DNA of 64,000 bases from Arachis hypogaea. Its lineage: Eukaryota; Streptophyta; Magnoliopsida; Fabales; Fabaceae. Below, one piece after another: positions 1 to 9,732 of the stretch. The DNA lies in contig NC_092054.1 in the NCBI RefSeq assembly GCF_003086295.3, forward strand, positions 59,373,546 to 59,437,545. Direction: 5' to 3'. The stretch's first letter is position 1; each line of letters starts with the position of its first letter. The notes beneath the pieces are model-generated. The model saw only the letters and a program-made list of their open reading frames with translations, was not told the DNA's origin and searched no databases. The position numbers and the translations under genes were made by a program.

Positions 1-1172
1 CCAAGCACACACCAAGTGGGCCCAGAAGTGGATTTCTACATCATTTACTTATCTTATGTAACCCTAGCTACTAGTTTAGTATAAAAACTACGTTTAGTGA
101 TTTATTTTAGATCTTTTTATCATTTTGATATCTCTGGTTAGTCTTTGACTAATTTTGGGTTCTGAGATCACGTTTAGGGGGCTGACCATTCGGCCATGCC
201 TGGACCATTATCACTTATGTATTTTCAACGGTAGAGTTTCTACACACCATAGATTAAGGTGTGGAGCTCTGCTGTTCCTCATGAATTAATGCAAAGTACT
301 ATTGTTTTTCTATTCAACTCAAGCCTATTTCTTCTCTAAGATATTCATTCGCGCACAAGAACATGATGAATGTGATGATTATGTGACGCTCATCACCATT
401 CTCACTTATGAACGTGTGCCTGACAAACACTTCCGTTCTACATGAAAGCAAGCTTGAATGCATATCTCTTAGCCTCCTGATCTACGATCAGAGTCTTCGT
501 GGTATAGGCTAGAATTATTGGTGGCCATTCTTGAGATCCAAAAAGTCTAAACCTTGTCTGTGGTATTCTGAGTAGGATCTGGGAAGGGATGGCTGTGACG
601 AGCTTCAAACTCGCGAGTGCTGAGCATAGTGACAGACGCAAAAGGATTACTGAATCCTATTCTAGCATGATCGAGAACCGACAGATGATTAGCCGTGCGG
701 TGACAGCGCATTTGGACCATTTTCACTGAGAGGACGGGATGTAGCCATTGACAACGGTGATGCCCAATATACAGCTTGCCATGGAAAGGAGTATGAAGGA
801 TTGGATGAAAGCAGTAGGAAAACAAAGGTTCAGAAGGAACAAAAGCAACTCCATACGCTTATCTGAAATTCTTACCAATGAATTACATAAGTATTTTTTA
901 TCTTATTTTATATTTTAATTATATTTTAATTATCAATTCTCCATAACCAATTGAATCCGCCTGACTGAGATTTACAAGGTGACCATAGCTTGCTTCAAGC
1001 CAACAATCTCCGTGGGATCGACCCTTACTCACGTAAGGTTTATTACTTGGACGACCCAGTGCACTTGCTGGTTAGTTGTGCGAAGTTGTGACAAAGAACT
1101 AAGATTATGAACGTGCGTATTAAGTTTTTGGCACCATTACCAAGGAATGAACGATCACGATTTCGTGCACCA
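1..1172 (+). repeat. 5' LTR of element A (partial)
   Basis: Positions 1-1172 align by eye with 18629-20439 once the hAT insertion is removed. The LTR ends in GTGCACCA, just before the primer site. About 520 bp of its 5' part, including the palindrome array, lie left of the window. The few differences from the 3' LTR suggest a fairly young insertion. Confidence 0.85.
80..86 (+). promoter_or_regulatory. TATA box candidate in 5' LTR of element A
   Basis: TATAAAA at 80-86, in the context TTTAGTATAAAAAC. The same motif sits at 18704-18710 in the 3' LTR and 26428-26434 in element C's LTR. In those two LTRs it follows the palindrome array by about 115-130 bp. The transcription start is inferred, not shown. 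Confidence 0.45.
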
Positions 1173-1178
1173 AGTTTT

Positions 1179-1197
1179 TGGCGCCGTTGCCGGGGAT
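1179..1197 (+). other. Primer binding site, tRNA-Asp type
   Basis: TGGCGCCGTTGCCGGGGAT is complementary to the 3' end of plant tRNA-Asp (…CCCCGGCAACGGCGCCA). It starts 6 nt after the LTR. tRNA-Asp priming is usual for Athila elements. Confidence 0.85.
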
Positions 1198-3113
1198 TGT
1201 TCGAGTTTGGACAACTGACGGTTCATCTTGTTGCTCAGATTAGGTACTTTTATTTTATTGTTTTTTATTCTTTTTATTTTCGAAAAATTTTTCAAAAAAA
1301 GAAAAAATTATTCTATGTTCTTCATAATTTTTAAGAATGAATTCTAGAGTTTTATGAGATATGTTGAATCCTGGCTGGCTGTTAAGCCATGTCTAATCTT
1401 TTGGACCGAGGTTTCAACTATCCTTAGAAGAGCTTCTTTATCTTTCTCAACAAATTAGCTGTTGTATGTAATGTTCTGCTGAAGCTTGGCTGGCCATTGG
1501 CCATGTCTAGTGTTTTGGACCGGAGCTTTCACTGAAAGCTTGGCTGGCAAGTACGCCATGTCTAATTCCTGAACCGGAGTTTTAGACTAACATTGCATGA
1601 TTCCTGGAATTCTTATTAAAAATTTTGAAATCCTTATTTTTCTTTTTCAAATTAATTTTTGAAAAAAAATTTATACAAAAAAATTATAATAAAATCATAA
1701 AAAAACCAAAAAAAATTTGATGTTTATTGTTTGAGTCTAGTGTCAATTTTTAGGTTTGGTGTCAATTGCATCTCTTTAATTTTCTTAAAATTTTCGAAAA
1801 CTCATGCATGATGTTCTTCATGATCTTCAAGTTGTTCTTGATGATCTTCTTTGTTTGATCTTTGCATTTTTTATGTTTTGTGTCTTTTCTTGTTTCTCAT
1901 CTGCATTTTCAATTTGTTAGTGTCTAAAGTTTGAAAATTTCTACGTTTGGTGTCTTGCATGTTTTTCTTTTCTTAAAAATTTTCAAAAATAAGTCTTGAT
2001 GTTCATCTTGATCTCCAAAGTGTTCTTGGTGTTCATCTTGACATTCAAAGTGTTCTTGCATGCATCATGTGTTTTGATCTTGAATTTTTTATGTTTTGCA
2101 TCATTTTTATGTTTTTCTCTCTCCTCATTAAAAATTCAAAAATAAAAAAAAATATCTTTCCCTTTTTCTTCTCATAAATTTCGAATATTTGAGTTGACTT
2201 TTTCAAAAAATTTTCAAAATTTAGTTGTTTCTTATGAGTCAAATCAAATTTTCAATTTAAAAATTCTATCTTTTTCAAATTTTTTTTAAAAAATTAAATA
2301 TTTTTCATTTTTTCTTTCATATTTTTCGAAAATTCAAATTGATTTTCAAAAATCTTTTTCTTATTTTATTCCATATTTTTCAAAATCTTTACTAACAATT
2401 AATGTGATTGATTCAAAACAATTTTTGAGTTTGTTACTTGCCTATTAAGAAAGGTTCAATCTTTAAATTTTAGAATCATATCTTTTAGTTTCTTGTTAGT
2501 CAAATAATCAATTTCAATTTTCAAAATCAAATCTTTTTAATTTCCAATTCAAATATTTTTCAAAATGATTTTTAATCATATCTTTTTCAAAATCAATCTC
2601 AAAATCTTTTCTAACTTCTCACCCTTTCAAATTTGATTTTCAAATCTTTTTCAATTAACTACTTGACTTTTTGGTTTATTTTTAAAAGTTTTCTATTTCA
2701 ATCATATCTTTTTCAAAACCACCTAACTAATTTTCTCTCTCTAATTTTCGAAAACTCCTATCCACTTTTTCAAAATTCTTTTTAATTAACTAATCGTTTC
2801 AAATTTTAATTTTAATTTTATTTCTCTTTTTAATTTTCGAATTCTAACTAAATTTTAAAATAAAAACAAAAATATTTTCCTTTTAGTTTAAATTAAATTC
2901 GAATTTTCTCCCCCCTCTCTCATCTCCTTCTATTTATTTATTTATCTACTAACACCCCTCTTTCACTCAAAAATTCGAACCCACTCTTCTCCTTTGTGTT
3001 CGAATTCTTATCTCTTCATTCTTCCATTCTTCTCTTCTTATACTCATATAAGGAATCTCTATACTGTGACATAGAGGATTCCATATTTTCTTTTCTGTTC
3101 TCTTCTTTTTCAT
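1198..3113 (+). other. 5' leader of element A
   Basis: About 1.9 kb between primer site and gag start. It is extremely A/T-rich, with long runs built on TTTTCAAAAT, and has no convincing coding frame. A block of three imperfect repeats lies at 1369-1590. The end (2900-3113) turns pyrimidine-rich before the gag ATG. The equivalent leader of element B is shorter and lacks the repeat block. Confidence 0.6.
1369..1590 (+). repeat. Imperfect leader repeats (three copies)
   Basis: Three related units near 1369, 1484 and 1537 share GCTTGGCTGG…GCCATGTCTA…GGACCGGAG. The middle unit contains the dyad TGGCCATTGGCCA. The last two units are directly adjacent (period about 53 bp). I could not find the block in element B's leader. 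Confidence 0.5.
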
Positions 3114-5433
3114 ATGAGCAGGAACAAGGATAAGAACATTCTTATTGAAGCCGATCCTGAACCTGAAAGGACTCTGAAGAGGAAGCTAAGGGAAGCTAAA
3201 GCACAACTCGCTGGAGAAAATCTGACAAAAATTTTCGAAAAAGAAGGAGACATGACCGAAAATAATAACAATAGTGGAGATGCAAGGAAGATGCTTGGTG
3301 ACTTTACTGCACCAAATTCCAACTTACATGGAAGAAGCATCTCAATTCCTGCCATTGGAGCAAACAATTTTTAGCTAAAGCCTCAATTAGTTTCTCTGAT
3401 GCAACAGAATTGCAAGTTTCATGGACTTCCATCAGAAGATCCTTTTCAGTTCTTAACTGAATTCTTGCAAATCTGTGATACTGTTAAGACCAATGGGGTT
3501 GATCCCGAGGTCTACAGGCTTATGCTTTTCCCATTTGCTGTAAGAGATAGAGCTAGAATATGGTTGGACTCTCAACCTAAAGATAGCCTGAACTCTTGGG
3601 ATAAGCTGGTCACGGCTTTCTTAGCTAAGTTCTTTCCTCCTCAAAAGCTTAGCAAGCTTAGAGTGGATGTTCAAACCTTCAGACAGAAGGAAGGAGAGTC
3701 CCTCTATGAAGCTTGGAAAAGATATAAACAACTGATCAAAAGGTGTCCTACTGAGATGCTTCCAGAATGGAGCATCATAAGTATATTCTATGATGGTCTG
3801 TCTGAGTTGTCAAAAATGTCATTGGACCATTCTGCAGGAGGATCTCTTCACGTGAAAACCCCTGCAGAATCTCAAGAACTCATTGAAATGGTTGCAAATA
3901 CCCAGTTCATGTACACCTCTGAGAGGAATCCTGTGAACAATGGGACGCCTCAGAAAAAGGGAGTTCTTGAAATTGATACTCTGAATGCCATATTGGCTCA
4001 GAACAAAATATTGACTCAGCAAGTCAATATGATTTCTCAGCGTCTGAATGGATTGCAAGCTGCATCCAACAGTACTAAAGAAGCATCTTCTGAAGAAGAA
4101 GCTTATGATCCTGAGAACCCTGCAATAGCATAGGTGAATTACATGGGAGAACCCTATGGAAACACCTATAATCCTTCATGGAGAAATCATCCTAATCTCT
4201 CATGGAAGGATCAACAGAAGCCTCAACAAGGCTTCAATAATAATGGTGGAAGAAATAGGTTTAGCAATAGCAAGCCTTTTCCATCATCTTCTCAGCAACA
4301 GACAGAGAATTCTGAACAGAGCCATTCTAGCATGGCAACCATAGTCTCTGATCTATCCAAAACCACACTAAGTTTCATGAATGAAACAAGGTCCTCCATT
4401 AGAAATTTGGAGGCACAGGTGGGTCAGCTGAGTAAGAAGATTACTGAAACTCCTCCCAGTACTCTCCCAAGCAAAACAGAAGAAAATCTCAAGAGAGAGT
4501 GCAAGGCCATAACCTTACTTGGTGTGGCCGAATGCCCAGAGGAGGAGGAGGAGGACGTGAATCCTAGTGAGAAATACCTCTTGGGACGTCCTCTGGATAG
4601 AAAGGAGTTCCCTTTTGAGGAACCAAAGGAATCTGAGGCTCATACAGAGACCCTAGAGATTCCATTGGACCTCCTTCTGCCATTCATGAGCTCTGATGAA
4701 TACTCTTCCTCTAAAGAGGATGAAGACACCATTACAGAGCAAGATGCTAAGTATCTAGGAGCAATCATAAAGTTAAATGCCAGTTTATTTGGTAATAAGA
4801 CTTGGGAGGATGAAACCCCCCTTGCTCACCAATGAACTGAATGCACTAATGAGGCAGACATTGCCTCAGAAGAAACCGGATCCCGGAAAGTTCTTCATAC
4901 CTTGTACCATATGCACCATGACCTTTGAGAAAGCTCTGTGTGACCTTGGGTCAGGGATAAACCTCATGCCACTCTCTGTAATGGAGAAACTGGGAATCTT
5001 TGAGGTACAAGCTACAAGAATCTCATTAGAGATGGCAGACAAATCAATGAAACAGGCTTATGGACTAGTAGAGGACGTGTTAGTAAAGGTTGAAGGCCTT
5101 TACATCCCTGCTAATTTCATAATCCTAGACACTGGGAAGGATGAGGATGAATCCATCATCCTTGGCAGACCCTTCCTAGCCACAGCAAAAGCTGTAATTG
5201 ATGTTGACAGAGGAGAGTTGGTCCTTCAGTTGAATGAGGGCTACCTTGTATTTAAGACTCAAGGTTCTCCTTCTGTAACCATGGAGAGAAGCATGAAAAG
5301 CTTCTCTCAATACAGAGTCAAACAAAACCCCCACATTCAAACTCTAAGTTTGGTGTTGAGAGGCCATAACCAAACTCTAAGTTTGGTGTTAAGAGGCCCC
5401 AACATTGCTCTGATTTTCTGTGAGGATCCATGA
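3114..5433 (+). pseudogene. gag-protease gene of element A, broken
   Basis: Encodes a Ty3/gypsy capsid protein followed by a retropepsin. The start ATG at 3114 (MSRNKDKN) matches element B's gag start. The capsid core (about 3400-3900) has the conserved run RDRARIWLDSQP and a FRQKEGESLYEAWKRYK segment. The protease part has DLGSGINLMPLSV, with the catalytic Asp as DLG rather than DTG, and the distal ILGRPFLATA motif. Lesions: an in-frame TAG at 3372 and another at 4131 (both GAG in element B), and a one-base insertion near 4814-4820 that shifts the frame into the protease. No CCHC zinc knuckle is visible; an acidic stretch (SSEEEAYDPENP) occupies its usual place. There is no polymerase downstream. 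Confidence 0.85.
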
Positions 5434-5492
5434 GAGCTCACTGTCAAGCTATTGACATTAAAGAAGCGCTTGTTGGGAGGCAACCCAATGTT
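5434..5492 (+). other. Conserved post-protease motif (GGGAGGCAACCC)
   Basis: Just after the protease stop: CACTGTCAAGCTATTGAC, then AAGAAGCGCTTGTTGGGAGG and CAACCCAATG. Near-identical blocks follow the same gene in elements B (10828-10880, - strand) and C (22640-22694), and one sits in the remnant at 33655-33710 (-). Function unknown; see findings. Confidence 0.6.
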
Positions 5493-5635
5493 ATTTAATT
5501 ATATCTATTTATTTTCCTTTGCTATTTCATGTTTTCTTTAGGTTGATGATCATGTGAAGTCACAAAAACTACTGAAAAATCAAAAACAGAATGAAAAACA
5601 GCATTAAAAATAGCTCACCCTGGAGGAAGAGCTTA

Positions 5636-5805
5636 CTGGCGTTTAAACGCCAGTAAGAAGCACCAGAGTGGCGTTTAACGCCAGAACAGAGCATGGAATT
5701 GGCGTTTAACGCCAAGAATGGGAGAAAAGCTGACGTTAAACGCCAGAAACAAGGAGCAAGCTGGCGTTTAACGCCAGACATGTGTTCTAAGGGCGTTTTG
5801 CACGC
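5636..5805 (+). repeat. 31-bp phased palindrome array, element A internal
   Basis: Six units with the GGCG core starting at 5638, 5670, 5701, 5732 (GACG), 5763 and 5792, giving steps of 32, 31, 31, 31 and 29 bp. The first is a perfect 20-bp palindrome, ACTGGCGTTTAAACGCCAGT; others are GGCGTTTAACGCC or its reverse complement. The sequences between cores differ widely. The array lies between protease and the second gene, about 280 bp upstream of a TATA box. Confidence 0.85.
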
Positions 5806-5914
5806 CTACTTGGAGCAGGGATGCTAAGTCCTTGACCGCTCAGGATCTGTGGACCCCACAGGATCCCCACCTACCACACCTCTTCGTCTCTCCTCTTCAT
5901 ACATTCTCATAACA

Positions 5915-5988
5915 CTCTTCCCCAAATACCCTTCACCAATCACCTTATTACCTCTTCCCCAAATACCCTTCACCAATCACCTTATTAC
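5915..5988 (+). repeat. 37-bp tandem duplication
   Basis: Two exact copies (5915-5951 and 5952-5988) of a pyrimidine-rich unit beginning CTCTTCCCCAAATACCC, in the presumed promoter of element A's second gene. It is absent from element C, so it is probably a recent slippage event. Confidence 0.75.
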
Positions 5989-6083
5989 CTCTTCCCCATA
6001 AACCCCACCTACCTCCAAATTCAAATTCCTTTCCCTCCCAAACCCAACCCTAATGGCCGAAACCTAACTTTCCCCCCACCCTC

Positions 6084-6090
6084 TATATAA
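6084..6090 (+). promoter_or_regulatory. Internal TATA box of the second gene, element A
   Basis: TATATAA in CCCTCTATATAAACCCC. It is followed by a C/T-rich 5' UTR-like stretch (CCATTTTCACACATCACAAC) and by the ATG at 6283. Element C has TATAAATA at the same place (23362-23369). This suggests an internal promoter; transcription itself is inferred. Confidence 0.5.
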
Positions 6091-6282
6091 ACCCCTTAAC
6101 ACTACTCCATTTTCACACATCACAACCACTACTTCTCCCCCTTGGCCGAATACACTCTCTCACTCCATCTCCTCCATTTTCTTCTTCTTCTACTACTTTT
6201 TTTCTTCTTTTGCTCGAGGACGAGCAAACCTTTTAAGTTTGGTGTGGTAAAAGCATTGCTTTTTGTTTTTCCATAACCATCA

Positions 6283-6927
6283 ATGGCACCTAAGGCCAGA
6301 GAAACCTCAAGAAAGAGGAAAGGAAAGGCAATTGCTTCCACCTCTGAGTCATGGGAGATGGAGAGATTCATCTCAAAGGTCCATCAAGACTACTTCTATG
6401 AAGTTGTGGCCAAGAAGAAGGTGATCCCTGAGCTCCCTTTTTAAGCCCAAAAAGAGCGAGTATCCGGAGATCCGACAAGAGATTAGAAGAAGAGGATGGG
6501 AAGTTCTCTCTAATCCTATTCAACAAGTCGGAATCTTAATGGTTCAAGAGTTCTATGCAAACGCATGGATCACTAGGAACCATGATCAAAGTATGAACCC
6601 AAACCCAAAGAACTGGCTTACAATGGTTCGGGGGAAATACTTAGATTTCAGTCCGAAAAATGTAAAGTTGGCGTTCAACTTGCCAATGATGCAAGAAAAC
6701 GCACGCCCCTACACTAGAAGGGTCAACTTTGATCAAAGGTTGGACCAAGTCCTCATGGACATATGTGTGGAAGGAGCTCAATGGAAAGTTGACTCAAGAA
6801 GCAAGCCGGTTCAATTGAGAAGACCGGACCTTAAGCCTGTAGCTAGAGGATGGTTGGAGTTCATCCAACGCTCAATTATTCCTACTAGTAACCGGTCTGA
6901 AGTTACTGTAGACCAGGCCATCATGAT
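6283..6927 (+). pseudogene. Second gene of element A, N-terminal part
   Basis: The ATG at 6283 starts a basic N-terminus (MAPKARETSRKRKGKA) that looks like a nuclear localisation signal. After about 50 codons a one-base insertion near 6440 (CCCTTTTTAAG against CCCCTTCAAG in element C) shifts the frame. The rest reads on in the frame of 6539-6927, with FYANAWITRNHDQS, VRGKYLDFSPKNVKLAFNLP and a LARGWLEFI-like segment. These match what I know as the 'putative plant transposon protein' domain, whose biochemical role is unknown. The gene stops where element B inserted and resumes at 16488. Uninterrupted, the product would be about 383 residues. Confidence 0.75.
6923..6927 (+). repeat. Target-site duplication of element B, left copy
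   Basis: ATGAT directly before the LTR end at 6928. The second copy is at 16483-16487. The intact sequence in element C (ATCATGATTCATAGT, near 24196) confirms the pre-insertion reading frame. Confidence 0.9.
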
Positions 6928-8565
6928 TGGTGCGTAGAAAGCGTGACGGTTCATTCCTTGGTAACGGCGCTGAAAACTTAATAAGCACGTTCATAATCTT
7001 AGTTCTTTATCACAACTTCGCACAACTAACCAGCAAGTGCACTGGGTCATCCAAGTAATAAACCTTACGTGAGTAAGGGTCGATCCCACAGAGATTGTCG
7101 GCTTGAAGCAAGCTATGGTCACCTTGTAAATCTCAGTCAGGCGGATTCAATTGATTATGGAGATTTAGTAATTAAAAGATAAATAAAATATAAAATAAAG
7201 ATAGTGATACTTATATAATTCATTGGTGAGAATTTCAGATAAGCGTATAGAGATGCGTTCGTTCCTCCTGAACCTCTGCTTTCCTATTGTCTTCATCCAA
7301 TCATTCATACTCCTTTCTATGGCAAGCTGTATGTTAGGCATCACGTTGTCAATGGCTACATCCTGTCCTCTCAGTGAAAATGGTCCAATGTGCTGTCACT
7401 ACATGGCTAATTATCTGTCGATTCTCGATCATACTGGAATAGGATCCATTGATCTTTTTGCGTCTGTCACTACGCCCAGCACTCGCGAGTTTGAAGCTCG
7501 TCACAGCCATACCTTCCCAGATCCTACTCGGAATACCACAGACAAGGTTTAGACTTTCTGGATCTCAAGAATGGCCATCCATGGATTCTAACTTATACCA
7601 CGAAGATTCTGATTAAGGAATCCCAGAGATACTCATTCAATCTAAGGTAGAACGGAAGTGGTTGTCAGGTACGCGTTCATAGTTAGGAATGATGATGACT
7701 GTCACGATCATCATATTCATATTGAAGTGCGAATGAATATCTTAGAATCAGAATAAGCTTGAATTGAATAGAAAAATGATAGTACTTTGTATTAATTCAT
7801 GAGGAACAGCAGAGCTCCACACCTTAATCTATGGTGTGTAGAAACTCTACCGTTGAAAATACATAAGTGATGAAGGTTCAGGCATGGCCGAATGGCCAGC
7901 CCCCAAACGTGATCTAAAGAGAAAACTAAAGATGTAAATACAATAGTAAAAAGTCCTATTTATGCTAAACTAGTTACTAGGGTTTACAGAAATGAGTAAA
8001 TGATGTAGAAATCCACTTCCTGGGCCCACTTGATGTGTGCTTGGGCTGAGAATTGAGCTTTACACGTGTAGAGGCTTCCCTTGGAGTTGAAAGCCAGTTT
8101 GTAACCTGTTTCTGGTGTTTAACTCCACTTTGCAACCTGTTTCTGGCGTTTAACTCCAGAATGCAGCATGGAACTGGCGTTGAACACCAGTTTGCATCGT
8201 CTAAACTTGGAAAAAGTATGGACTATTATATATTTCTGGAAAGCCCTGGATGTCTACTTTCTTACGCAATTAAGAACGCGCCATTTGGAGTTCTGTAGCT
8301 CCAGAAAATCCACTTTGAGTGCAGGGAGGTCAGAATCCAACAGCATCTGCAGTCCTTCTTCAACCTCTGAATCTGATTTTTGCTCAAGTCCCTCAATTTC
8401 AGCCAGAAAATTCTTGAAATCACAGAAAAACACACAAACTCATAGTAAAGTCCAGAAATGTGATTTTTATTTAAAAAACTAAAAAAATATACTAAAAACT
8501 AACTAAATTATAGTGAAAACTATGTAAAAACAATGCCAAAAAGCGTATAAATTATCCGCTCATCA
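6928..8565 (-). repeat. 3' LTR of element B
   Basis: 1638 bp. On the plus strand it begins TGGTGCGTAG and ends CCGCTCATCA. It is the same family as A's LTR but a distinct subgroup (different array sequence, TATA region reads CTATTTATG on the plus strand at 7957-7965). Confidence 0.92.
8081..8192 (-). repeat. 31-bp phased palindrome array in LTR of element B
   Basis: Core starts at 8083, 8114, 8145 and 8176, exactly 31 bp apart. Cores are variants: GGAGTTGAAAGCC, GGTGTTTAACTCC, GGCGTTTAACTCC and GGCGTTGAACACC. The same array is present in the other LTR (about 16001-16112). The TATA-like ATAAATA lies about 120 bp downstream in the element's direction. Confidence 0.8.
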
Positions 8566-9732
8566 CAACACCAAACTTAAATTGTTGCTTGTCCCCAAGC
8601 AACTGAAAATCAAATAGGATAAAAGAAAGAGAATATACTATAAATTCCAAAATATCAATGAAACTTAGCTCCAATCAGATGAGCTGGACTTGTAGCTTTT
8701 TGCCTTTTGAATAGTTTTGGCATCTCACTTTATCCATTGAAGTTCAGAATGATTGGCATCTATAAGAACTTAGAATTCAGATAGTGTTATTGATTCTCCT
8801 AGTTCAGTATGTTGATTCTTGAACACGGCTACTTTATGAGTCTTGGCCGTGGCCCTAAGCACTTTGTTTTCCAGTATTACCACCGGATACATAAATGCCA
8901 CAGACACATAACTGGGTGAACCTTTTCAGATTGTGACTCAGCTTTGCTAAAGTCCCCAATTAGAGGTGTCCAGGGTTCTTAAGCACACTCTTTTTTTTTT
9001 TTTGCTTTGGACCTTGAGTTTAACCGCTCAGTCTCAAGTTTTCACTTGACACCTTCACGCCACAAGCACATGGTTAGGGACAGCTTGGTTTAGCCGCTTA
9101 GGCCAGGATTTTATTCCTTTAGGCCCTCCTATCCACTGATGCTCAAAGCCTTGGATCCTTTTTATTTACCCTTGCCTTTTGGTTTTAAGGGCTATTGGCT
9201 TTTTGCTCTTGCCTTTTGGTTTAAAGAGCTTTTGGCTTTTTCTGCTTGCTTTTTTTTCTTTCTTTTTTTTCGCCATTTTTCTTTTCTCTCTTTTTTTTTC
9301 TGCAAGCTTTTGTATTCACTACTTTTTCTTGCTTCAAGAATCATTTTTATGATTTTTCAGATTATCAAATAACATGTCTCCTTTTTCATCATTCTTTCAA
9401 GAGCCAACATATTTAACATTCATAAACATCAACTTCAAAAGACTTATGCACTGTTCAAGCATTCATTCAGAAAACAAAAAGTATTGTCACCACATCAAAA
9501 TAATTAAACTAGTTTCAAGGATGAATTCGAAACCATGTACTTCTTGTTCTTTTGTAATTAAAACATTTTTCATTTAAGAGAGGTGATGGAGTCATAGGAC
9601 ATTCATAGCTTTAAGACATAGACACTTAAACACTAATGATCTTCTAGTAAAGACACAAACATAGTTAAACATGAAGCATGGAAACCGAAAACAAAAAATA
9701 AATAGACAAGGAGATTAAGGAATGAGTCCACC
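8566..9732 (-). other. 3' noncoding region of element B
   Basis: About 1.2 kb between the second gene's stop and the 3' LTR. It contains a poly-T/C-rich stretch (8991-9001, 9240-9300) and a block that includes CACGCCACAAGCACATGGTT, strongly conserved in A (about 17560-17700) and C (about 25300-25400). Directly next to the LTR is CAACACCAAACTTAAATTG, the likely plus-strand priming region. No convincing gene. Confidence 0.6.

Noticed and set aside
547..825. Minus-strand frame in the LTR (ANHLSVLDHARIG…), open in several LTR copies (also 7223-7552 +, 15263-15469 +, 19139-19441 -)
   Set aside because: Openness follows from high nucleotide identity of the LTRs. Start positions and lengths differ between copies and no domain is recognisable.
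5636..5805. Array resembling a CRISPR (short repeats at regular spacing)
   Set aside because: The repeats are 13-17-bp dyads in a plant retrotransposon, with variant cores and related linkers. There is no leader or cas gene and the genome is eukaryotic.
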